Positions 1-8,000 of a DNA stretch of 14,768 nt are shown here, piece by piece. A program made the position numbers and the translations under genes. Below the pieces are notes generated by a model. That model was not told the DNA's origin. It searched no databases and saw only the letters and a program-made list of their open reading frames with translations. How positions within the stretch are numbered: position 1 is the first letter of the stretch; each line of letters begins with the position of its first letter. The DNA comes from Rhodospirillales bacterium (GTDB lineage: Bacteria > Pseudomonadota > Gammaproteobacteria > Steroidobacterales > Rariloculaceae), in NCBI GenBank assembly GCA_024640665.1, contig JAHEEO010000051.1, positions 1-14,768 of the forward strand, given 5' to 3'.

Positions 1-1
1 G

Positions 2-1063
2 CAGCGAATTCATGACCGCCTAGCAGGCGTGCCACCTACTTCTGCTGTGCTTGACCAAATGGTCGCTGCGCCAGACCCAATCGACGCTGCGATGATCGCC
101 ATGGACAATCCCAACTTTTATACGGTAACGCTAAAAAACTTCGCTGCACCGTGGACTAACCGGGACCAAAGCGTGTTTGTGCCGCTCAATGACTACATTG
201 CGCTGGTCATTGGCATGGTTCGAGATGAGTATCCGTTTACGGAAATACTCTCCGCTGATCGACTGTACGTGGGCTCTGGGATAGCCATGCCCACCGTGAG
301 CAGCAATGCGCACTACGAGACGCTTGAGCAAAACATGCTCAATCCCAGTTTCAATCCACAAACAGATCTCATCGAGACAACTCAGTCAAATGTATACAGC
401 TTGCCGCCGGGCGCTACCGCTGGCGCGATAACTACGCGTGCCGCTTCGGAAGCGTTCTTCGTGGCAGGCACAAACCGGGCAATGTTTCGATTCACACTAA
501 TTAATCACATGTGCATGGACCTCGAACAGGTACATGACACAAGCATTATCCCCGATCGAATTCGCCAAGACGTTTCGCGCAGCCCCGGCGGTGACAGCCG
601 CGTTTTTCTGAATAACTGCATCGGCTGTCATAACGGCATGGACCCACTGGCTCAGGCCTACGCCTATTACAATTTTGATGAAACGACCGGCACGATGGAA
701 TACACCGATGGTGTCGTGCAGCCCAAGTACTTCAACAATGAAGAGACGTTTCCGGATGGCTTTGTCACGCCGGACGATTCTTGGGAAAACTATTGGCGCG
801 AAGGTCAAAACGCAGCTCTAGGATGGGACACGAATTCGCCAGGATCCGGCACCGGCGCCAAATCGATGGGCCAGGAGCTAGCAGGTTCGCAAGCCTTCGC
901 CCATTGCCAAGTTGAAAAAGTATTTCACGCAGTCTGTCTGCGCCCACCAGTCGATGCAGCTGATCGTAGTCAGATCGATACGATGCAAACCTCGTTTATC
1001 AACAACAATTACAACCTAAAACAAGTGTTTGCCGAATCCGCTGTTTACTGCATGGGCGACTAA
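2..1063 (+). CDS. DUF1592/DUF1588/DUF1585-like heme-motif protein (5' partial)
   Basis: The frame is open from base 2 with no stop, so the true start lies outside the window; the GTG at 29 and the ATG at 59 are not convincing starts. The visible part (353 residues) has a single c-type heme motif CIGCH (bases 617-631), followed at once by NGMDPLAQAYAYYNFD. This matches the DUF1588 pattern (C-x2-CH-x2-MDPLG...ENFD). The C-terminal stretch (SMGQELAGSQAFAHCQVEKVF, then a tail with NNNYNLKQVF and AESAVYC) resembles DUF1585. The stretch before the heme motif (RDEYPFTEILSADRLYVG) looks DUF1592-like. In Planctomycetes these domains form secreted proteins of unknown function, often beside DUF1501 proteins. 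A DUF1501-like gene lies two genes downstream here. Only 9 bases separate it from the next gene, so they are probably one operon. Periplasmic location is inferred because the signal peptide is not visible. Family assignment is by motif memory, without a profile search. Confidence 0.75.
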   Translation, partial: QRIHDRLAGVPPTSAVLDQMVAAPDPIDAAMIAMDNPNFYTVTLKNFAAPWTNRDQSVFVPLNDYIALVIGMVRDEYPFTEILSADRLYVGSGIAMPTVSSNAHYETLEQNMLNPSFNPQTDLIETTQSNVYSLPPGATAGAITTRAASEAFFVAGTNRAMFRFTLINHMCMDLEQVHDTSIIPDRIRQDVSRSPGGDSRVFLNNCIGCHNGMDPLAQAYAYYNFDETTGTMEYTDGVVQPKYFNNEETFPDGFVTPDDSWENYWREGQNAALGWDTNSPGSGTGAKSMGQELAGSQAFAHCQVEKVFHAVCLRPPVDAADRSQIDTMQTSFINNNYNLKQVFAESAVYCMGD

Positions 1064-1072
1064 CGGAGCAAG

Positions 1073-3640
1073 ATGATGCAGGACACAAAAATGAAAAATC
1101 TCGTGAATGTTGCAACCGAATTCAGCCCAATAAGCTGGGCTGGAATCAGCAGGTTTGCCGTTCTAGTTTCCGCCGTCGCGATCAGCGCGTGCAGTGGCGG
1201 AAGCGGTGCTGACGTCCAGCAGAACGTGCAATCGTCTTCGGGGGCCTCGGCAACCTACAGCGGCCCGCCGCCGGCCACGGACGACGTTCAAGCATTTAAG
1301 CTGAACTTATGGGACAACATCAGCGCAGACAACCGCTGCGGCTCTTGTCACTCGGTCGATGGTGGTCAAGCACCGATGTTCGCTCGAAATGACGACATCA
1401 ATATCGCGTACGCCGAGGCCAATGGCGTTGTTGCTCTGACTTCACCGGCAGACTCGCAGATGGTCACTAAGGTTGGCGGCGGCCATAACTGCTGGCTAAC
1501 GAGCGCTAGCGCTTGTGAAAGCATCTTGACCACATGGATCAGCAACTGGGCCGGCGATCTCGTTGGCATCGGTGGCCGGGAGATCCAACTCGAAGCGCCC
1601 GCATTGCGCGATCCTGGCCAAAGCAAGAACTTCCCTGACGACTCCTCTTTGTTTGAGTCCACTGTGTATCCAGTGTTGGCAGCCAATTGTGCACAATGCC
1701 ATTCATCCTCCGCTACTGTGCAGCAGTCGCCGCTATTTGCCGAAGGCCCGGGGACAGATCAAGCTGCGGTCGACAGCGCCTATGCGGCCGCCCGGTCGAA
1801 AATCAACCTGGATACGCCGGCAGATTCACGCTTTGTGCTGCGGCTCCGCGATGAGTTCCACAATTGCTGGACCGCTTCATGCGCCGCCGACTCCGCGGCA
1901 ATGCAAGCGGCGATTACGGCTTTCGCCAATGCCGTACCACTGAGTTCGATCGACCCCGCACTTATTACCAGTAAAGCACTAACGCTTTACGAAGGAACAG
2001 TCGCCTCCGGCGGTAATCGTTACGAATCGAGCGTCGTAGCGTTGTATGAGTTTAAAACCGGCGCTGGCTCAACTGCATTTGACACGAGCGGTGTAGAACC
2101 GGCAATGAACCTGACTTTGTCCGGGAACGTCGAGTGGTTTGGCGGCTGGGGACTCAACTTCACCGGCGGCAAAGCACAAGCCAGTGTTGCTTCCAGCGCA
2201 AAATTGCACACTGCTTTAGCGGCTACCGGCGAGTACTCCATCGAAGCGTGGGTTGCTCCGGGCAATGTCGTCCAGGAAGACACTCGAATAGTGAGTTATT
2301 CAGCGGGCACGGACACGCGTAATTTCAATCTCGGACAGACACTCTACAACTACGACATGTTTGCTCGAACCAGCAATTCGGATGCCAATGGTAATCCGCA
2401 AATGTCGACGCCCGATGCTGCTGAAGTCTTGCAAGCAACATTGCAGCATGTGGTTGTAACATTCCATCCGGTAGACGGCCGCAAGATCTATGTGAACGGC
2501 CTGCTCGTGCAAGAAGCCGACCCGGCACCTGGCGGGAATCTCTCCGATTGGGACGAGACTTTCGCATTTGTTCTCGGCAACGAAGTCTCGGGCGACCGGT
2601 CGTGGCAAGGCGTCATTCGCCTGGTCGCAGTTCACAATCGCGTCCTGAGTGAAGGACAAATTCTGCAGAACCTGGAAGCCGGTGTTGGCGAGAAATTCTT
2701 CCTGCTCTTTGGCGTAGAACATCTTACAAACATTCCGGAAAGCTTCGTGGTTCTCGAAGGCGCACAGTACGACAGCTACGGCTACCTTTTCCGAGCACCG
2801 TTCTTTATCAGTCTTGATGGTACTGCGCAGCCAGAGGGGATTCCGTTGCAGGGCATGCGTATCGGCTTGAATGGTATCGAAGCCAGTGTCGGGCAATCGT
2901 TTGGCAAGATTGATGAGATTATCTCCAGCGCCGTGTACACCCCCGCGACCGGGCAGTCCCTGGCAGACATCGGAGCCGTAATTCCGCTGCAGAAAGGCCC
3001 CGAGCTTGACGAATTTTTCTTGACATTCGACCAACTCGGCACCCAGACGTTTAATCGCCCCACTCCGGCAACGCCACCACCGTCTGTGCCGCAGGATCTG
3101 CCGGCAGTCGCAGAAATTGGTGTGCGGACTTTTGACGAGATCAACGCAACGATGGCTTCAATAACCGGCGTGAGCGCACAGAATGCAAACGTTCAAAGCA
3201 CATTCAATACGATCAGGCAATCAATGCCAACGGTAGAAACAGCGGAAGCATTCCTCGCTTCTCACCAAGTTGCCATCGCCCAACTCGCCATTGAATACTG
3301 CAACGCGCTGATCGAAGACGCCGGAATGCGTGCATCGATGTTCCCGGGATTCCCGTTTGCCTCAGCGGTCGCAACAGCTTTCCCCGGCGCCGGAGCAACA
3401 GAAGATCTGCTCTACGATCCGCTGTTGGACCGGGTGATCGGCACTGCAGCGCTGCCGCTTGCAACGCAGCCGGCGCGCGCCACGATAAAGGCCGAGTTAG
3501 ACCAACTCGTGCATGGCATACCGGCAGATCCAACCCGCTCAGGGCTGGCTGCGGCCGGTGGCGATGCGACTCGTACGAGAACTATTGCTAAATCCGTATG
3601 CGCAGCCGTGCTTGGCAGCGGTGCGGTGCTAGTTCAGTAA
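1073..3640 (+). CDS. Large heme-motif putative lipoprotein with LamG-like domain
   Basis: The product has about 855 residues. GGAG at 1065-1068 lies 4 bases before the ATG at 1073 and 7 before the ATG at 1076, so the second Met may be the real start. A hydrophobic stretch (FAVLVSAVAISAC) ends in a lipobox-like ISAC with Cys40, which suggests an envelope lipoprotein. Two c-type heme motifs follow: CGSCH (residues 89-93) and CAQCH (206-210). Each heads a similar module ending in HNCW plus a further Cys. Residues ~320-540 look like a LamG/concanavalin-type beta-sandwich (VALYEFKTG, YSIEAWVAP, KIYVNGLLV, RSWQGVIRLVAVHNRVLSE). A Pro-rich linker near 665-675 leads to a helical C-terminal region (~680-855) that I do not recognise. 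It lies in an operon with the heme protein upstream and the Tat-exported protein 32 bases downstream. It may be an electron-transfer or substrate-binding partner, but no function is demonstrated. Confidence 0.8.
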   Translation: MMQDTKMKNLVNVATEFSPISWAGISRFAVLVSAVAISACSGGSGADVQQNVQSSSGASATYSGPPPATDDVQAFKLNLWDNISADNRCGSCHSVDGGQAPMFARNDDINIAYAEANGVVALTSPADSQMVTKVGGGHNCWLTSASACESILTTWISNWAGDLVGIGGREIQLEAPALRDPGQSKNFPDDSSLFESTVYPVLAANCAQCHSSSATVQQSPLFAEGPGTDQAAVDSAYAAARSKINLDTPADSRFVLRLRDEFHNCWTASCAADSAAMQAAITAFANAVPLSSIDPALITSKALTLYEGTVASGGNRYESSVVALYEFKTGAGSTAFDTSGVEPAMNLTLSGNVEWFGGWGLNFTGGKAQASVASSAKLHTALAATGEYSIEAWVAPGNVVQEDTRIVSYSAGTDTRNFNLGQTLYNYDMFARTSNSDANGNPQMSTPDAAEVLQATLQHVVVTFHPVDGRKIYVNGLLVQEADPAPGGNLSDWDETFAFVLGNEVSGDRSWQGVIRLVAVHNRVLSEGQILQNLEAGVGEKFFLLFGVEHLTNIPESFVVLEGAQYDSYGYLFRAPFFISLDGTAQPEGIPLQGMRIGLNGIEASVGQSFGKIDEIISSAVYTPATGQSLADIGAVIPLQKGPELDEFFLTFDQLGTQTFNRPTPATPPPSVPQDLPAVAEIGVRTFDEINATMASITGVSAQNANVQSTFNTIRQSMPTVETAEAFLASHQVAIAQLAIEYCNALIEDAGMRASMFPGFPFASAVATAFPGAGATEDLLYDPLLDRVIGTAALPLATQPARATIKAELDQLVHGIPADPTRSGLAAAGGDATRTRTIAKSVCAAVLGSGAVLVQ
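1337..1882 (+). repeat. Protein-level tandem duplication of a CxxCH / PADS / HNCW module
   Basis: Within the lipoprotein gene two segments share the same landmarks in the same order. The first has CGSCH at residues 89-93, PADS at 125-128, HNCW at 138-141 and Cys148. The second has CAQCH at 206-210, PADS at 249-252, HNCW at 263-266 and Cys270. Spacing is similar: 36 and 43 residues from heme Cys to PADS, then 13 and 14 to HNCW. Both also carry a PMFA or PLFA-type motif shortly after the heme site and an alanine-rich AY stretch. The extra Cys pair after each heme motif could form a disulfide. The duplication is seen directly; heme binding is inferred from CxxCH and predicted export. Confidence 0.7.
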
Positions 3641-3660
3641 GTTCAGTCAGACTCAAGGAT

Positions 3661-3665
3661 AGAGG
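3661..3665 (+). promoter_or_regulatory. Ribosome binding site that fixes the DUF1501-like start
   Basis: AGAGG lies 7 bases before the ATG at 3673. The longer frame from the ATG at 3598 would overlap the previous gene by 43 bases and put 25 extra residues before the Tat signal. Confidence 0.6.
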
Positions 3666-3672
3666 TAAGGCA

Positions 3673-5316
3673 ATGTTGATCAAGGTTCGACGCAAACGTC
3701 GCAATCCAGACGCACCACAAATGCATGAGTTTCACTCGCGGCCCATGACGCGTCGCGAACTGATTGGGCAAGGATTCATGGCAGGCTCGGCCACGGTGCT
3801 GAGCGGCGGTGTCCTGGGTCTATTCAGTAATCCGCGCTCAGCCTATGCCGATCTCGCTGCTGATCTGGCCACGCCGGAACTCGCCGCACTTTGCGGTTTG
3901 ACGAATGGCGCGGGTAAGATTCCGTTCATCTGCTTCGATCTGGCGGGCGGCGCAAATATCTCCGGATCAAACGTACTAGTCGGCAAGGAAGAAGGCCAAC
4001 TCGATACGCTGAGCACGGCTGGCTACAGCAAGCAGGGCTTACCGGGCGACATGGTCCCTGGCGCGGCGGAAACCACGCCCACTGCAACCAGCAACGGTGA
4101 CCACACGGACACCAGCCTGGGTCTCGCGTTTCATAGTGACAGTGCGTTCTTGCGCGGCATGCAGGGCAGTTTTCGAACAGCCGGCATCGAGGCCAACATT
4201 AATGGCGCGATCATTCCTGCGCGCTCGGAAAACGACACCGGCAACAACCCGCATAACCCGCTGTACGGCATTCAACGGGCCGGCGCAGACGGTTCAATTC
4301 TGACACTGTGTGGCTCAAGAAACTCAGAATCCGGCGGCAACTCGATGGCGCCCGCGATGATGATCAATCCGGAATTCCGGCCAACCAAGATCGATCGCCC
4401 CAGCGATACAACTGGGTTGGTTGATACGGGACAGCTGGTCGGCTTACTTGGACCAGCCGATGCAACTGCCGTCATGGAATCGGTCTACAGGCTCAGCGCT
4501 CAGAAGTTGAATACCGTGACGACGGGTCTGCCGATTACGCAAGATCAAGTGGTTGAAGATCTCGTTCGCTGCGGCTATTTAAAGGCCGCGGATGTCGCGG
4601 ACCGGTTTGGCGCCGTCGATCTCGACCCAGGCAATGATCCAAATATCGTCGGTGCCGGCGGCATCTTTAGCGATGCCGATTGGACCAGCGGCGGCAGAGA
4701 CGAAAGCGAATTCCGCAAAACGGCCTCTGTAATGAAGTTGGTCATTGACGGCTACGCCGGTGCCGGCTGCGTGACGATGGGCGGCTACGACTATCACGGC
4801 GGCGCGCGTCAGGAAGGCGAGGTCAAAGACTTCCGCGCCGGGCGTTGCATGGGTGCTTGCCTGGAATATGCATCCCGCATGGGCGTGCCACTGATGATGT
4901 ATGTATTCAGTGATGGATCATTGTCGAGTAACGGCGTGATCGACGATTCCCAAGACGGACGCGGCAAAGGCGAGTGGACCAGTGACAATCAATCGACTGC
5001 CGCGGCGTTTTTCCTGGTGTTCAATCCAGCCGCCAATGGCGGTCGAGCGCAATTGTTCCAAAGTGGTTCAGACATTCTGACACCGGCTCAGCATCAACAA
5101 ATTGGATACTTCTCGGCGAATGGTGACGTGCAACGCGCTGGCACGCCCGGTGCTAACAACGTCAATCTGCTCGTTGAAATGGTGCTGTTGAACTATATGG
5201 CGCTGCACGGCCAGCAGAACATGTTTGCCACGCAGTTTCCAACGCACGGACTCGGCGACCCGACAAATCTCGACCGCTTCACGGCGTTTGAACCCATTGT
5301 CACCGGCACAATCTAG
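3673..5316 (+). CDS. Tat-exported DUF1501-like protein
   Basis: The start at 3673 gives 547 residues and puts a twin-arginine signal near the N-terminus. A basic n-region is followed by TRRELIGQG (residues 26-34), a hydrophobic segment with VLSGGVLGLF, and a plausible cleavage site AYA|D at 59/60. The mature protein has features I associate with the DUF1501 (sulfatase/phosphatase-fold-like) family: FICFDLAGGANISGSN soon after the signal, GGYDYHGG around His375, and later GVPLMMYVFSDGSL. DUF1501 proteins are usually Tat-exported and paired with DUF1549/1553 or DUF1588-type proteins, which fits the upstream genes. No catalytic activity is established for the family. The N-terminal insert (roughly residues 105-145) is Gly/Thr-rich and low in hydrophobics. 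The gene ends an apparent three-gene operon and a hairpin follows 30 bases later. Tat export is fairly sure; the family name is less so. Confidence 0.75.
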   Translation: MLIKVRRKRRNPDAPQMHEFHSRPMTRRELIGQGFMAGSATVLSGGVLGLFSNPRSAYADLAADLATPELAALCGLTNGAGKIPFICFDLAGGANISGSNVLVGKEEGQLDTLSTAGYSKQGLPGDMVPGAAETTPTATSNGDHTDTSLGLAFHSDSAFLRGMQGSFRTAGIEANINGAIIPARSENDTGNNPHNPLYGIQRAGADGSILTLCGSRNSESGGNSMAPAMMINPEFRPTKIDRPSDTTGLVDTGQLVGLLGPADATAVMESVYRLSAQKLNTVTTGLPITQDQVVEDLVRCGYLKAADVADRFGAVDLDPGNDPNIVGAGGIFSDADWTSGGRDESEFRKTASVMKLVIDGYAGAGCVTMGGYDYHGGARQEGEVKDFRAGRCMGACLEYASRMGVPLMMYVFSDGSLSSNGVIDDSQDGRGKGEWTSDNQSTAAAFFLVFNPAANGGRAQLFQSGSDILTPAQHQQIGYFSANGDVQRAGTPGANNVNLLVEMVLLNYMALHGQQNMFATQFPTHGLGDPTNLDRFTAFEPIVTGTI

Positions 5317-5346
5317 ATAGACACAGCTTAATCGTGTAGAGCTGAG

Positions 5347-5376
5347 ATGCAGGGGCGCAGCACGGCGCCCCTGTGT
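5347..5376 (+). terminator. Hairpin terminator after the three-gene operon
   Basis: A perfect 9-bp stem CAGGGGCGC / GCGCCCCTG (5350-5358 and 5365-5373) encloses a 6-base loop AGCACG. Three weaker pairs extend it outward. It is followed by TCGTTT, a short U-tract, so rho-independent termination is plausible but not textbook. Confidence 0.7.
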
Positions 5377-5437
5377 CGTTTACATAACGTGACCGTTGCA
5401 CGGGTTTAGAACGCCCTTCTCAAAGACCATACGCGTC

Positions 5438-6811
5438 ATGACGCCGCCATCCGCGACAATTAGCGCCCTGCTCGCCTGCCCTCGCTGCGACAAGACGCCA
5501 ATGGCGACACAAGATAACGACCTCTACTGCAGCGGCTGCAAAGTGAAGTTTCCGAATTTCGCCGGTTTACCGTGGTTGTTTGCAGAACCGCAGGCAAGCT
5601 GGGCGGAATGGCGTGCCCGCTGGCAGTATGCACTGCAGCAACTCAAACTAAGTCTCGATCGCATCAATGAGACGCTGCGATCAACCGATTTATACGCCGC
5701 AACTCGCACGCGTCTGGAGCATCGGGTTATTGCTGAAACAGCACACTCGAAAGATATCGAAGCACTGTTGGCACCGCTAGGTCTGCGCACAGACCTTAGT
5801 GGAATCTCTACCTACCTTGCACTGCGAACGCGTCTACCGCCCGACCAGGGACTACTGACCTACTACAACAATGTGCATCGCGACTGGTGCTGGGGTGACA
5901 AAGAAAATGCGGCATCGTTGGCGCTGGTCAATGACGCGCTTGCCGAACACAAGCCTAAACGCATGCTTGTCTTAGGTGCCGGCGCCGGGCGGTTGACCTA
6001 CGACCTGCATCAGTATCACACGCCGGACATGAGCATCGGCTTTGACTTCAATCCCCTGCTGGTTGGCATTGCCGCGCGCGTGTCTACCGGAGAGCGCATA
6101 ACGATGCGCGAGTTCCCTATCGCGCCAAAAACTGCAAGCGACTATGGCATCGAGCGCGTATTGCAAGCACCAGAGCCAGCAAACGATCAACTGCATTGGA
6201 TGATTGGTGATATTCATAGACTGCCTTTTGCCACACAACAGTTCGATACGATTGTTACACCATGGCTGATCGACATCGTGCCCGAGGAATTGGGTTCATT
6301 CGCCTCTCGGATTAATCAGTTGCTGACCGACGATGGATGCTGGATCAACTTCGGCTCGCTGAGCTTTCACAATACTCACCCGGCGGCTCAGTATTCACAG
6401 GAAGAATGCGCAGCGATCGTCGACGCTAGTGGTTTTTTGCCGCCGCATATCGCTACGCGGAGCATTCCATACATGGACTCGCCATCGAGTCGTCATGCCC
6501 GCACTGAAGAAGTGATCGCTTGGGCAGCTCATAAAGACGCGCATATCAAGCGCACCACCCGCTATGAGGCGCTTCCGGACTGGTTAGTGAGAGGGCAATC
6601 GCCAGTGCCGTTGACCCAGGGTGTTCGCACTCAAACCACAACGACACAGGTACACGCTTTCTTGTTGTCTCTTATCGATGGCAAGCGCTCATTGCAAGAC
6701 ATCGCGAAAATCGCCGCCGCCAAACAACTGGTACCCGCGCATGAAGCAGAAGCGACGATTCGCAATTTCCTGATTAAGATGGCCGACGAGGGCCGTCGGT
6801 TGGGTTATTGA
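5438..6811 (+). CDS. Zinc-ribbon SAM-dependent methyltransferase, N2227/carnosine methyltransferase-like
   Basis: The ATG at 5438 gives 457 residues. A TTG at 5396 is in frame but adds 14 residues with no family features; neither start has a clear Shine-Dalgarno. The N-terminus has a Trm112-like zinc ribbon with Cys14, Cys17, Cys31 and Cys34 (CPRC...CSGC). The SAM site is RMLVLGAGAGRLTYDLH (residues 175-191), followed by GFDFNPLL and GDIHRLPF. A later WINFGSLSFHN, then a predicted substrate-pocket region, closely resembles the WINxGPLLYH signature of the N2227 family (carnosine N-methyltransferase). The final ~80 residues (LLSLIDGKRSLQDIAKIA) look like a small PqqD-like or winged-helix domain. 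It is cytoplasmic, with no signal or membrane segment. The substrate is unknown. Its stop overlaps that of the opposing xdhC-family gene by 7 bases. Confidence 0.75.
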   Translation: MTPPSATISALLACPRCDKTPMATQDNDLYCSGCKVKFPNFAGLPWLFAEPQASWAEWRARWQYALQQLKLSLDRINETLRSTDLYAATRTRLEHRVIAETAHSKDIEALLAPLGLRTDLSGISTYLALRTRLPPDQGLLTYYNNVHRDWCWGDKENAASLALVNDALAEHKPKRMLVLGAGAGRLTYDLHQYHTPDMSIGFDFNPLLVGIAARVSTGERITMREFPIAPKTASDYGIERVLQAPEPANDQLHWMIGDIHRLPFATQQFDTIVTPWLIDIVPEELGSFASRINQLLTDDGCWINFGSLSFHNTHPAAQYSQEECAAIVDASGFLPPHIATRSIPYMDSPSSRHARTEEVIAWAAHKDAHIKRTTRYEALPDWLVRGQSPVPLTQGVRTQTTTTQVHAFLLSLIDGKRSLQDIAKIAAAKQLVPAHEAEATIRNFLIKMADEGRRLGY

Positions 6812-7875
6812 GCCTGGCCCGAAAACACGCGCTGAAGTTCCGCGAGAATGGACAGCGCGATAGATTCCGGCGTGCCACCACCGATATCAATACCAATAGG
6901 TCCTCGTAAACGCGCATCCAAATCCGGCGCGCTCTCCGCCAGCTTTTTCACAAGTCGCTGACGACGGGCCGTCGGACCCAGGACGCCAAGGTAGCGTAAA
7001 GGTGCAGTGGCTAATTGTTGCAGGTACATCGCGTCGGTCTCCAGATGATGGCTCATCACAATGGCGGCATCGAAAAGTGACAGATCGATCGCGCGGCGCA
7101 GTCCCCGCGGGTCCACCAGCTCCGCAGCATCGGCGACTAAAAGATCCCCGCGGGCCAAGTAAGCGGGACGGTGATCAACCACGGTTACGTACCAACCCAG
7201 TTCCGCAGCAATGCGCACGACAGGCACAGAGTCGAGGCCTGCACCGAGCACCAACAGGCGCGGAATAGGCGCCAAGGGGGCGATGAGCATGCCTATCCCC
7301 GAATCGCTCGTTAAAAATCGTCCCGTCGGAACCTCTTTGATCTCAGCGAGTTCTGCAAAAAATGCACCGCGCAGCTGATTATTAGTAAACCTAACGTCGC
7401 CCACCGGCTCGAATGCACCATCAGGACCGCGAACGAAAGTGCTACCGGGAGCAGGCCCACGGGCAGAGCTCGCGATGACCGTTGCAGTGACCGTTGGCTC
7501 ATGGGCTTCGTATAAGCGACTCAGACTCATGTAGGGCTCATAAGCGCTTTCTGCTAATAGTGGCTGCAAAAAAACCCTGATGAGTCCGTTACAGCCAACT
7601 CCAAGCCCGAATACGTCGTCTCCGTCATCTCGCAAATCGTAGCTGACCGGCGCGGATTGCTGATCGCGCAACACCATCGAAGCACGTTCAGCCAGGTCTC
7701 CTTCTAAACAACCTCCGCTCACCAATCCCTGGTAATCGCCATTGTCCGCAATCAACATGCGATGCCCGGCTTTACTATAAGTTGAACCCACAGTTTCGAA
7801 TACGGTGGCCAGGACCATGGCTCGGCCGGCAGTTCGCCAGCGGTCAAACGCGCTGTTTATTCGTCTAATGCTCAT
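6805..7875 (-). CDS. XdhC/CoxI family protein
   Basis: XdhC-family proteins bind molybdenum cofactor and help insert it, after sulfuration, into xanthine dehydrogenase-type enzymes. The N-terminal XdhC_CoxI domain shows MVLATVFETVGSTYSKAGHR, then SGGCLEGD with the conserved Cys56. The C-terminal Rossmann-like domain has LLVLGAGLDSVP (about residues 207-218), VTVVDHRP, YLGVLGPTARRQR and GPIGIDIGGGTPESIALSILAEL near the end. The start is uncertain. ATG 7875 gives 356 residues and a family-like N-terminus. ATG 7947 or TTG 7986 would add a hydrophobic stretch (LLWIVMLLCFAAL) that is odd for a cytoplasmic chaperone, and the TTG would run into folE's leader. No start has a clear Shine-Dalgarno. It is divergent from folE, with no molybdoenzyme subunit genes alongside, so the client enzyme must be encoded elsewhere. 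Confidence 0.85.
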   Translation of the reverse strand: MSIRRINSAFDRWRTAGRAMVLATVFETVGSTYSKAGHRMLIADNGDYQGLVSGGCLEGDLAERASMVLRDQQSAPVSYDLRDDGDDVFGLGVGCNGLIRVFLQPLLAESAYEPYMSLSRLYEAHEPTVTATVIASSARGPAPGSTFVRGPDGAFEPVGDVRFTNNQLRGAFFAELAEIKEVPTGRFLTSDSGIGMLIAPLAPIPRLLVLGAGLDSVPVVRIAAELGWYVTVVDHRPAYLARGDLLVADAAELVDPRGLRRAIDLSLFDAAIVMSHHLETDAMYLQQLATAPLRYLGVLGPTARRQRLVKKLAESAPDLDARLRGPIGIDIGGGTPESIALSILAELQRVFSGQAQ

Positions 7876-7988
7876 AAGCGCCGCAAAGCATAGCAGCATG
7901 ACTATCCAGAGCAATGTGCCTGTGGCATCAACGGCGCTGAGTTGCATCACCGAAACACGCCACTTAGACTGCCGAACGATTGCCAAAT

Positions 7989-7993
7989 AGAGG
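7989..7993 (+). promoter_or_regulatory. Ribosome binding site of folE
   Basis: AGAGG lies 7 bases before the ATG at 8001. This favours that start over the in-frame TTG at 7980. Confidence 0.6.
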
Positions 7994-8000
7994 TTCTAAC

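Noticed and set aside
2300..3034. Long minus-strand open frame (244 codons) inside the lipoprotein gene
   Set aside because: It lies wholly antisense to a gene with clear domains, has no family features, and the composition is that of a mirrored coding frame.
7876..7986. N-terminal membrane segment on the XdhC-family protein
   Set aside because: It appears only if translation starts at 7947 or the TTG at 7986. XdhC proteins are cytoplasmic and the segment would fall in the divergent promoter region; the ATG at 7875 restores a normal N-terminus.
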